Assembly (NCBI GenBank): GCA_039182715.1
Contig: JBCDBY010000073.1
Coordinates: 1-16,136 of the forward strand
Direction: 5' to 3'
DNA: 16,136 nt
Source of the DNA: JBCDBY01 sp039182715
GTDB taxonomy: Bacteria; Planctomycetota; PLA2
A program made the position numbers and the translations under genes. Below the pieces are notes generated by a model. It was not told the DNA's origin. It did no database searches and saw only the letters and a list, made by a program, of their open reading frames with translations. The first letter of the stretch is position 1, and each line of letters opens with the position of its first letter. Shown piece by piece: positions 1 to 5,765 of the stretch.

Positions 1-244
1 CCAGAAGGACGGGCTGTCGGTCAGCCAGGTGCATCTCAAGTGGATCAATCCGTTCCCGGGCAACCTCGGCGACCTGATGAGTCGATTCGACAAGGTGCTC
101 GTTCCGGAGTTGAACACCGGGCAGCTGAGCATTCTTCTGCGCGATCAGTACCTCGTCGACGCGCACGGGTACAACAAGGTTCACGGTCAGCCGTTCAAGA
201 CGGGCGAGCTGATGGACAAGATCCGGGAGCTGCACGACGCATGA
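1..244 (+). CDS. korA: 2-oxoacid:ferredoxin oxidoreductase subunit alpha, C-terminal fragment (KorA-like)
   Basis: This is the last 80 residues of a gene that begins before the window; the first complete codon is at position 2 and the TGA stop is at 242-244. The visible stretch reads HLKWINPFPGNLGDLMSRFD, then VLVPELNTGQLS, then the YNKVHG segment. That order is typical of the C-terminal domain of the alpha subunit of 2-oxoglutarate/2-oxoacid:ferredoxin oxidoreductases. These enzymes oxidatively decarboxylate a 2-oxoacid to its acyl-CoA and reduce ferredoxin in the cytoplasm. The stop overlaps the korB start as ATGA, so the two subunits are translationally coupled and made together. The 2-oxoglutarate specificity is inferred from family resemblance; another 2-oxoacid is possible. 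Confidence 0.9.
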   Translation, partial: QKDGLSVSQVHLKWINPFPGNLGDLMSRFDKVLVPELNTGQLSILLRDQYLVDAHGYNKVHGQPFKTGELMDKIRELHDA

Positions 245-1272
245 GCACCACCGACACGCCCACGCTGAAGAAGAAGGATTTCGAGAGCGACCAGCAGGTT
301 CGCTGGTGCCCGGGCTGCGGCGACTACGCCATCCTCTCCACGACCCAGTCGGCGTTCGCCGAGCTGGGCGTGCCGAAGGAGAACGTCGTCGTCATCTCCG
401 GCATCGGCTGCGCGGCGCGCTTCCCGTACTACGTCGACACCTACGGCTTCCACACGATCCACGGCCGCGCGCCGGCGATTGCGACGGGGCTGAAAATCGC
501 GCGACCCGAGCTGAGCGTCTGGGTCGTCGGCGGCGACGGCGACATGCTGTCGATCGGCGGCAATCACCTGCTGCACGCCTGCCGTCGCAACGTCGACATC
601 AACATCCTCTGCATCAACAACGAAATCTACGGCCTCACCAAGGGCCAGTACTCGCCGACGTCGAAGGTGGGCACCAAGAAGGCGTCCACGCCGATGGGCT
701 CGATCGACAAGCCGGTCAACCCGATCGCGGTGGCACTGGCCGCCGAGGCGACCTTCGTGGCGCGTTCGGTCGACCGCTTCGGCCCGCACCTCAAGGGCAC
801 GCTCAAGGCGAGCCACGACCACCACGGATCGAGCTTCGTCGAGGTCCTGCAGAACTGCGTCATCTTCAACGACGCGACGTTCGACAACGTGACCGGCCGC
901 GGCCCCGACGGGCCCAACCGTCCCGTCACGACGGTCGAGCTGCGCCACGGCGAGCCCCTGATCTTCGGTCGCGAGAACGAGCTTGGACTGCGCCTCAACG
1001 GCCTCGATCCGGAGGTGGTGAAGCTCGGCGAGAACGGCGTGACCGAGGCGGACCTGCTGGTCTACGACAAGACCAACGCGTCGATGGCCTACCTGGTCGC
1101 CAACATGGACCCGGCTCGCTATCCGACCCCGATCGGCGTCTTCTACGAGGTGCCCGAGGGCGCGGCGTACGAGATCTCGGTGCACGACCAGATCAAGGCG
1201 GCCCGGGAGAAGAAGGGCGAGGGCGACATCATGGGCTTGATCCGCTCGGGCGACATCTGGACGGTCGAGTAG
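241..1272 (+). CDS. korB: 2-oxoacid:ferredoxin oxidoreductase subunit beta (KorB-like)
   Basis: The product has 343 residues, the usual length for a stand-alone beta subunit. The start is the ATG at 241, overlapping the korA stop by 4 bp; an open frame continues upstream but only as an antisense-quality extension through korA. The protein binds thiamine diphosphate and an iron-sulfur cluster. WCPGCGDY at about residues 22-29 supplies C23 and C26, C57 lies in GIGCAARFP, and C206 lies in QNCVIFN. GGDGD (97-101) followed by NNEIYGLTKGQ (126-136) is the Mg/ThDP-binding signature. With the alpha subunit it forms the catalytic complex that transfers electrons to ferredoxin. No gamma or delta subunit gene follows; the next gene is unrelated and separated by a repeat element. 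Substrate is inferred to be 2-oxoglutarate by family similarity only. Confidence 0.95.
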   Translation: MSTTDTPTLKKKDFESDQQVRWCPGCGDYAILSTTQSAFAELGVPKENVVVISGIGCAARFPYYVDTYGFHTIHGRAPAIATGLKIARPELSVWVVGGDGDMLSIGGNHLLHACRRNVDINILCINNEIYGLTKGQYSPTSKVGTKKASTPMGSIDKPVNPIAVALAAEATFVARSVDRFGPHLKGTLKASHDHHGSSFVEVLQNCVIFNDATFDNVTGRGPDGPNRPVTTVELRHGEPLIFGRENELGLRLNGLDPEVVKLGENGVTEADLLVYDKTNASMAYLVANMDPARYPTPIGVFYEVPEGAAYEISVHDQIKAAREKKGEGDIMGLIRSGDIWTVE

Positions 1273-1397
1273 TTCCGGAGATCAGTTTTCAGTAGTCAGT
1301 ATTCAGTGATCAGTGGGTCTCCGGAAGTCGTTTCGAGCCGCGGACGCTGAGAACTGACGACTGAGAACTGACGACTGACAACTGATAACTGACGACT
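1273..1397. repeat. Palindromic intergenic element with 7-nt periodic arms (element 1)
   Basis: The gap between korB and the eboE-like gene is filled by a low-GC inverted structure. The left arm (1281-1314) is a degenerate heptad array of the form TCAGTNN. The right arm (1347-1397) is the same unit inverted, NNACTGA, repeated about seven times. Between them is a core (1317-1346) containing CTCCGGAAGTCGT. An 8-bp inverted pair, TTCCGGAG at 1273-1280 and CTCCGGAA at 1319-1326, encloses the left arm. The arms could fold into a long imperfect hairpin in DNA or RNA, and might end korAB transcription. No open frame or protein-binding site was recognised. Confidence 0.75.
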
Positions 1398-1425
1398 CCA
1401 CTGGGCCGTCGCGAGGTACTTCGAT

Positions 1426-2496
1426 GTGTTCCTGAACGATCGAACCGGACAGTCCGTCGCTCTCTGTTACTCGATGAACGTCCACCCCGGTGAAGGGGTG
1501 GACGACGTCGTTTCCGCGCTCCAGCAATACGTGCTGCCGCTGCGGGAGCGGCTGGGTGAGACCGGGCGCTTCGCGGTCGGGCTGCGATGGGCCTCGCGCG
1601 CCGTCGCCGAGGATCCTCGCGAACTGCTCGCCTTGCTGCGCGGCGAGGATCTGGCCGCCGTCACGGTCAACGCGTTCCCGTTCGGCGACTTTCACGGTGC
1701 GCGCGTCAAGGAAGAGGTCTACGCGCCCGACTGGACGACGCGCGAGCGCGTGGACTACACGCTTGGCGTCGCGCGCCTCCTCACGGCCTGCCATGCAGCC
1801 GGCGCCGACGTCTCGATGTCGACGGTGCCGGTGAGCTTCAAGCCATGGGAGCCCGATCTCGCCACGGCCGCGCGCAACCTCGCGCACGTCGCGGAGGAGC
1901 TGGGACGGCTCGAAGGCGAGACCGGCGTGCGCGTGCGCGTGGCGCTCGAGCCGGAGCCGTTCTGCACGCTGGAGACCGCCGATGAGGCGCTCGCCTTCTG
2001 GCAGACGTGGATGGCGCCGGCGGAACACCTCGGACTCTGCCCCGATACCTGCCATCACGCGGTGCGCTGGGAGAGTGGGGCGGAGGCGCTCGACCGCTAC
2101 GCGCAGGCCGGCATCGTGGTGCCCAAGATCCAGCTCAGCTCCGCCCTGGAGGCGGACTCCCTCGCCGACCTCGAACCGTTCGCCGAGCCGCGCTATCTCC
2201 ATCAGGTGGTCGCCGAAGGCGGCGGTGACCGGCTCGACCTCGGCATGGACGGACCCGAGCTGCACGGCATGCTCCGCTGCCACTTCCACGTGCCGATCCA
2301 CAAGGACCGCGTCGGTCCCGCGCGCACCACGCGCCACGAGATGGATGCGACGCTCGACCACGCCTGGAAGACCGGCGCGACCCGCTGCTACGAGATCGAG
2401 ACGTACACGTGGGACGTGCTGCCCCTGAAGGAGGGCGCACTGCTCGACTCGCTCGAGGCGGAGTATCGGTATGTGTTGGAGCGGATGGGGGGGTAA
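1426..2496 (+). CDS. eboE: EboE-like metabolite traffic protein (xylose-isomerase-like TIM barrel)
   Basis: The 356-residue product matches the conserved pattern I know for EboE. In order: NVHPGE (18-23), FAVGLRWASRA (49-59), VNAFPFGDFHGARVKE (81-96), STVPVSFK (132-139), ALEPEPFCTLET (173-184), LCPDTCHHAV (204-213), YLHQVV (257-262), HFHVP (286-290) and YEIETYTWDVLP (322-333). The many His, Glu and Asp residues at barrel strand ends (E175, E177, D207, H210, H259, H286, H288, E324) suggest a metal-dependent isomerase or epimerase fold. EboE belongs to the ebo/EDB cluster, linked to export or trafficking of secondary-metabolite precursors; its exact reaction is not established. The start is GTG at 1426, because a TGA at 1390 closes the frame and no ATG lies between. 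GAGG at 1413-1416 is a suitably spaced ribosome-binding site. No other ebo gene is visible nearby. Confidence 0.85.
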   Translation: MFLNDRTGQSVALCYSMNVHPGEGVDDVVSALQQYVLPLRERLGETGRFAVGLRWASRAVAEDPRELLALLRGEDLAAVTVNAFPFGDFHGARVKEEVYAPDWTTRERVDYTLGVARLLTACHAAGADVSMSTVPVSFKPWEPDLATAARNLAHVAEELGRLEGETGVRVRVALEPEPFCTLETADEALAFWQTWMAPAEHLGLCPDTCHHAVRWESGAEALDRYAQAGIVVPKIQLSSALEADSLADLEPFAEPRYLHQVVAEGGGDRLDLGMDGPELHGMLRCHFHVPIHKDRVGPARTTRHEMDATLDHAWKTGATRCYEIETYTWDVLPLKEGALLDSLEAEYRYVLERMGG

Positions 2497-2505
2497 GGGG
2501 CTGCA

Positions 2506-2594
2506 AGCTACGAGCTACGAGCTACGAGCCGGATGGCATCCGACGACTTCCGGAGCCGGTTCGGCTCGCAGCTCGAAGCTCGTAGCCCGCAGCT
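2506..2594. repeat. Palindromic intergenic element with 7-nt periodic arms (element 2)
   Basis: The element lies between the convergent eboE-like and cytochrome peroxidase genes. The left arm (2507-2527) is three exact copies of GCTACGA. The right arm (2564-2594) is GCTCGCA, GCTCGAA, GCTCGTA, GCCCGCA plus GCT, which is the inverted form of the left unit. The core between them carries ACGACTTCCGGAG at about 2543-2555, the exact reverse complement of a 13-nt stretch in the core of element 1. A small CGGAT/ATCCG hairpin precedes it. Its position suggests a bidirectional terminator role. The shared architecture and core suggest membership in a repeat family. Confidence 0.75.
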
Positions 2595-2600
2595 CTCCCC

Positions 2601-3965
2601 CTAATCTGCCACCGGCAGTCCGCTGGGCACCTGGTCCGGTACGTCGCCCGACAGGTTCAGCAGCCGGGGATCCGTCAACGCGTAGAGGAAGTCCATGAGC
2701 TGCGCGAATTCCCGCTCGGTCAGCGCGACCGGCGCGGCCATGTCGTCGGGGAGCGCATCGAGGCGCGCCTGGTTGCGTCCGCCGTCCGCGTCCACCGTGT
2801 CGCGGAAGGTCGTCGGCAGCTGGCTCGCGTCGTAGCCGACGAGTCCGTTCACGCAGTCGAGGTGGTGGCGGACCGTCGCTTCCAGCGACGTGTACGCGCC
2901 GCTGTGCATCCACGGGCCGGTCAGCGCGACGTTGCGCAGCGACGGCGTCCGGAACTTGTAGTTGTCCGCCGCGTCGCCGGTCTCGAGCGCGCGGCCGAGA
3001 TCCTCGAACGGCGCGTTCTTGCCCGGTCCGACCTGCGGCACGGCGAGCGCATGGTGCTCGAAGTCCGTGAGCAGCGGGCCCGAATGGCATTCCGCGCACT
3101 TCGCCTTGCCGAAGAAGAGCAGCGCGCCGCGCTTCGCGCTTTCGCTCAGGGCGCTCGCGTCACCGGCGAGATAGCGGTCGAACGGCGTGTCCAGCGCGGT
3201 CCAGCTCTCCCGCTCGAACGCGGCGATGGCGCGTGCGGCGTGGCCGAAGTTGAAGTCGTCCCACGTCGCGACGTTCGGATAGGCGGCGGCGAAGAGATCC
3301 CGATACTCCGCGATCGCACCGAGACGCGCCATGAGCGCCTCCCAGACAGCCTCGTTGTCGGCGGCGTCGGCGATCTCGTTCGTGCCCGGCTCGCCGCGCA
3401 TCTCGTCGCCCGACGTGACCGGGAACATCGCCTGCGCCGCCAGCGCGCTGATGAGCTGCGCGGCGATGTCCGCCAGCTCCGGCGTCGCGCCGTTCAGTTT
3501 CGCTTCCGGCGTGGAGAGGATGCCGCTGAGCGGATCGATGCGCAGCCGGCTGTCCCAGAACATCGTGTGCACGCCGGCGACGCCCGCGTTGAATACGTGC
3601 GGCGCGTTGCGCGGAATGAGACGTCCGCCGTCGACCGCGCGGTTCTCCGCCAGGCCTGAGCCGCCCTCGCCGATCGGGACCGGCAGCATGTCGCCCGTGC
3701 CGGCGGCGGGGTGGTGGCAGGTCGCGCAGGAGATGTTGCGGTTGCCCGAGAGCTCCTTGTCGAAGAAGAGCATGCGGCCGAGTTCGACCAGCGCGGGGCT
3801 CTCCGCCTGCGGCGTCGACACGCCGGTCGTCCCCGCATCGGCCAACGCCGCCGCGAGATCGACGTCGAGCTGCGCCTCGTCGGCGCGCACGATCGTCGTG
3901 TTGTCGTCACAGCCGGTGCAGATCAGTCCGCACGCCAGCACCACTACGCATTGCCACTTGTTCAT
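2601..3965 (-). CDS. Di-haem cytochrome c peroxidase / MauG-family lipoprotein
   Basis: The 454-residue product is an exported di-haem protein. A hydrophobic N-terminus (residues 6-18) ends in CTGC, giving a probable lipobox with C19 as the lipidated cysteine; the cysteine at position -3 is unusual. Two c-type haem motifs are present, CATCH at 80-84 and CAECH at 290-294, in the spacing of the CcpA/MauG family. A WMHSG segment (352-356) carries the Met/His pair often found near the second haem. The protein probably reduces H2O2 or oxidises a partner in the periplasm or at the membrane. The start ATG has GGGAGG about 6 nt upstream, a strong ribosome-binding site, unlike the neighbouring hisS. 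Peroxidase, MauG-like and para-hydroxybenzoate-type relatives cannot be told apart here. No electron-donor gene is adjacent. Confidence 0.9.
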   Translation of the reverse strand: MNKWQCVVVLACGLICTGCDDNTTIVRADEAQLDVDLAAALADAGTTGVSTPQAESPALVELGRMLFFDKELSGNRNISCATCHHPAAGTGDMLPVPIGEGGSGLAENRAVDGGRLIPRNAPHVFNAGVAGVHTMFWDSRLRIDPLSGILSTPEAKLNGATPELADIAAQLISALAAQAMFPVTSGDEMRGEPGTNEIADAADNEAVWEALMARLGAIAEYRDLFAAAYPNVATWDDFNFGHAARAIAAFERESWTALDTPFDRYLAGDASALSESAKRGALLFFGKAKCAECHSGPLLTDFEHHALAVPQVGPGKNAPFEDLGRALETGDAADNYKFRTPSLRNVALTGPWMHSGAYTSLEATVRHHLDCVNGLVGYDASQLPTTFRDTVDADGGRNQARLDALPDDMAAPVALTEREFAQLMDFLYALTDPRLLNLSGDVPDQVPSGLPVAD

Positions 3966-4010
3966 CGAAACCTCCCGTTGCCCAGCAGTTGTCCCATCTG
4001 GGGCGGGAGG

Positions 4011-4039
4011 ACCGTACGTGGAGTTCGGTGCGCGATAAA
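4011..4039 (-). promoter_or_regulatory. Candidate sigma70-type promoter for the di-haem peroxidase gene
   Basis: On the minus strand TTTATC (4034-4039) and TACGGT (4011-4016) are separated by exactly 17 nt, as expected for -35 and -10 boxes. This would give a leader of roughly 40 nt carrying the GGGAGG ribosome-binding site. The -35 match is weak, so this is a tentative reading of the 111 bp gap between hisS and the peroxidase gene. Confidence 0.25.
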
Positions 4040-4076
4040 AGAGGGAAGAAACCGTCTCTGTATCGTTCCGGGACGA

Positions 4077-5267
4077 TCAGAGCTTGCGGAGCGTCTGCTC
4101 GCCCGTGGCCAGGTCCTTCACCTGCACCTCGCCGCGCGCCCACTCTTCCTCGCCGACGAGGAAGACCTGCTTCGCACCGGCCTGTTCGGCGGTCTTGAAC
4201 GCCTTGCCGACCTTCATCACGGCGTACGGCGCCTCGGCGCGCACGTTCTCCTGGCGCAGGAGATGCGCGACGCGCCGCGCGGGGCCGAGCATCGCTTCGC
4301 CGATCGGCACGACGAGCGCGTCGATGCGCGCCGGCGCCGAGGGCAGGAGCTCCACATCCTTGAGCAGCTCGCCGAGCACGACGTCGCCCATGCCGAAGCC
4401 GAGCGCCGGCATCGCGGGCCCGCCCATGCGCTCGATGAGCGTGTCGTAGCGCCCGCCGCCGGCCACCGCGCGCAGCGTGCGGGAGCGGTCGAAGATCTCC
4501 CAGACGACGCCGGTGTAGTAGGCGAGTCCGCGCACGATGTTCTTGTCCGGCTCGAGATACGACGCCAGTCCGTAGTCGTCGCAGGCATCGAGGAAGGCGC
4601 CGAACTCGCCGTCGCGTGCGAACGGCTGCGCCAGCCACGCCTGCAGCTCCGCGATCTCGGACTCGTCGAGCACCGCCTTCGCCTTCTCGTGGCCGAGCAG
4701 CTCCTTGTCGATCAGGCCGAGCGCCGCCTCCCGGTTCTCGATGCCGAGCCGGTCGAGCTCCGCCTCGGCCAGCCGCCGGTCGGAGACGCGCACGTAGAGG
4801 TGTTCGCTCTTCAGCCCGAGCCGCTCCAGCGCGTCGATCGCGACCGCCAGCAGCTCCGCGTCCGCGCCGATCTCGGCCGCGCCGAAGATGTCGACGTTCC
4901 ACTGGATATGCTCGCGCAGCCGGCCGCGCTGCTGCCGCTCGTAGCGGAAGAGCTGCGGCGTCGCGTACCACTTGACCGGCTTGCGCAGCGCGTTCGCGCG
5001 CGCCGCGATCATGCGCGCGACCGTCGGCGTCAGCTCGGGGCGCAGCGTCACCTCGCGCCCGCCCTTGTCGGTGAACGCGTAGAGCTGGTCGACGATGGCG
5101 TCGCCCGACTTCGCCTTGAGCAGCTCCAGCGACTCGAGCGGGGGCCCCTCGATCTCCTCGAAGCCCGCCGAACGCGCCGCCGCGTGCCACGCCGCCTCGA
5201 CGTGACGGCGCATCGCCATCTCCTCCGGATAGAAGTCGCGGAAGCCGGGCAGGGCGCGGAACGACAT
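4077..5267 (-). CDS. hisS: Histidine--tRNA ligase
   Basis: The product is a 396-residue class II aminoacyl-tRNA synthetase that charges tRNA-His in the cytoplasm. Visible landmarks are LPGFRDFYPEE at the N-terminus, TLRPELTPTVARM (ATP-binding motif 2 side), RYERQQRGRLREHIQWNVD, and the histidine-specific RGLAYYTGVVWE and GGGRYDTL segments. LGFGMG is the class II motif 3 region, and a C-terminal anticodon-binding domain follows. The start was set at the ATG at 5267 (MSFRALPG). An upstream ATG at 5291 is possible, but the extension is not conserved-looking, and a TANNNT box sits 7 nt before 5267. The REHIQWNVDIFG wording resembles HisRS of Planctomycetota and Acidobacteriota rather than the enterobacterial type. 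No tRNA-His gene is nearby. Confidence 0.96.
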   Translation of the reverse strand: MSFRALPGFRDFYPEEMAMRRHVEAAWHAAARSAGFEEIEGPPLESLELLKAKSGDAIVDQLYAFTDKGGREVTLRPELTPTVARMIAARANALRKPVKWYATPQLFRYERQQRGRLREHIQWNVDIFGAAEIGADAELLAVAIDALERLGLKSEHLYVRVSDRRLAEAELDRLGIENREAALGLIDKELLGHEKAKAVLDESEIAELQAWLAQPFARDGEFGAFLDACDDYGLASYLEPDKNIVRGLAYYTGVVWEIFDRSRTLRAVAGGGRYDTLIERMGGPAMPALGFGMGDVVLGELLKDVELLPSAPARIDALVVPIGEAMLGPARRVAHLLRQENVRAEAPYAVMKVGKAFKTAEQAGAKQVFLVGEEEWARGEVQVKDLATGEQTLRKL

Positions 5268-5274
5268 CGGGGGG

Positions 5275-5280
5275 ATCCTA
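5275..5280 (-). promoter_or_regulatory. TANNNT -10 box 7 nt upstream of hisS
   Basis: TAGGAT on the minus strand ends 7 nt before the hisS ATG, which would place the transcription start at or next to the start codon (leaderless mRNA). AGGA inside the same box could instead be read as a Shine-Dalgarno sequence 9 nt from the ATG, so this example is ambiguous alone. It fits the pattern seen at five other genes here. No convincing -35 box was found. Confidence 0.4.
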
Positions 5281-5353
5281 ACCCGTGCCATGGATGATCC
5301 CGCGCGTTCGGGTGAAGCGTGCCGGGGCGCGTACTACGGTCGTGAGGGGGGAG

Positions 5354-5496
5354 GGGGCTGAGGGCGCGGAGGTTTCGCGCTGAGGGAACGGAGGGCCGCT
5401 GAGATCGCTGAGGGAAGACAGAAGGAGCTTCGGGACTCCCGTTGCCCACCTGTTTGTTCTCAGCGATCTCAGCGCAGCTCAGCCGCCTCAGCGCGA
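5354..5496. repeat. Palindromic element with 9-nt periodic arms, copy A (element 3)
   Basis: The left arm is built from GCTGAGNNN-like units and the right arm from the inverted CTCAGCGNN units, with a period of mostly 9 nt and some 10. A perfect 15-nt inverted repeat (5398-5412 and 5459-5473) flanks a 46-nt core containing CTTCGGGACTCCCGTTGCCC. The whole 143 bp recurs 235 bp downstream with a single mismatch (T at 5451, G at 5686). The outer right end of copy A (5497 onward) has diverged and no longer pairs with its left end. Confidence 0.85.
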
Positions 5497-5588
5497 GATT
5501 CTCGGCGCTCTCCATCGCCTCTCTCTCAACCTGCTCCGACGCAGCCACTGGAGTCGACGGTGAAGGGCTGGAGGATGCAGTTGTGGGA

Positions 5589-5757
5589 GGGGCTGAGGGC
5601 GCGGAGGTTTCGCGCTGAGGGAACGGAGGGCCGCTGAGATCGCTGAGGGAAGACAGAAGGAGCTTCGGGACTCCCGTTGCCCACCGGTTTGTTCTCAGCG
5701 ATCTCAGCGCAGCTCAGCCGCCTCAGCGCGAAATACTCCGCGCCCTCAGCCCCCTCC
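5589..5757. repeat. Palindromic element with 9-nt periodic arms, copy B (element 3)
   Basis: Positions 5589-5731 repeat copy A at 142 of 143 positions. Copy B is the more complete palindrome. In addition to the inner 15-nt pair (5633-5647 and 5694-5708), its outer ends 5587-5606 and 5736-5756 are inverted copies with one extra C. It stops about 9 bp before the stop codon of the O-antigen-ligase-like gene, so its transcript would fold right after that gene's end and could terminate it. The near identity of A and B implies recent duplication or gene conversion. Confidence 0.85.
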
Positions 5758-5765
5758 TGCTCCGG

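Larger units (their letters stand above)
5281..5765. other. Gene-free stretch between hisS and the O-antigen-ligase-like gene
   Basis: These 485 bp hold two copies of one palindromic element (annotated separately) and little else. About 70 bp (5281-5353) lie between hisS and the first copy, and about 92 bp (5497-5588) lie between the copies. I see no credible coding frame, tRNA or riboswitch in those parts. Open frames crossing the region on the minus strand are low-complexity, Arg- and Ser-rich readings. Confidence 0.6.

Noticed and set aside
1281..1397. CRISPR-like array
   Set aside because: The repeats are 7 nt, contiguous and inverted in two halves, with no spacers and no cas genes.
3711..5297. 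Plus-strand open frame across the peroxidase start and hisS
   Set aside because: It is antisense to hisS, which has clear class II synthetase motifs.
5497..5588. Possible small gene or tRNA between the two copies of element 3
   Set aside because: No cloverleaf pairing or frame with a ribosome-binding site could be made out in 92 bp.
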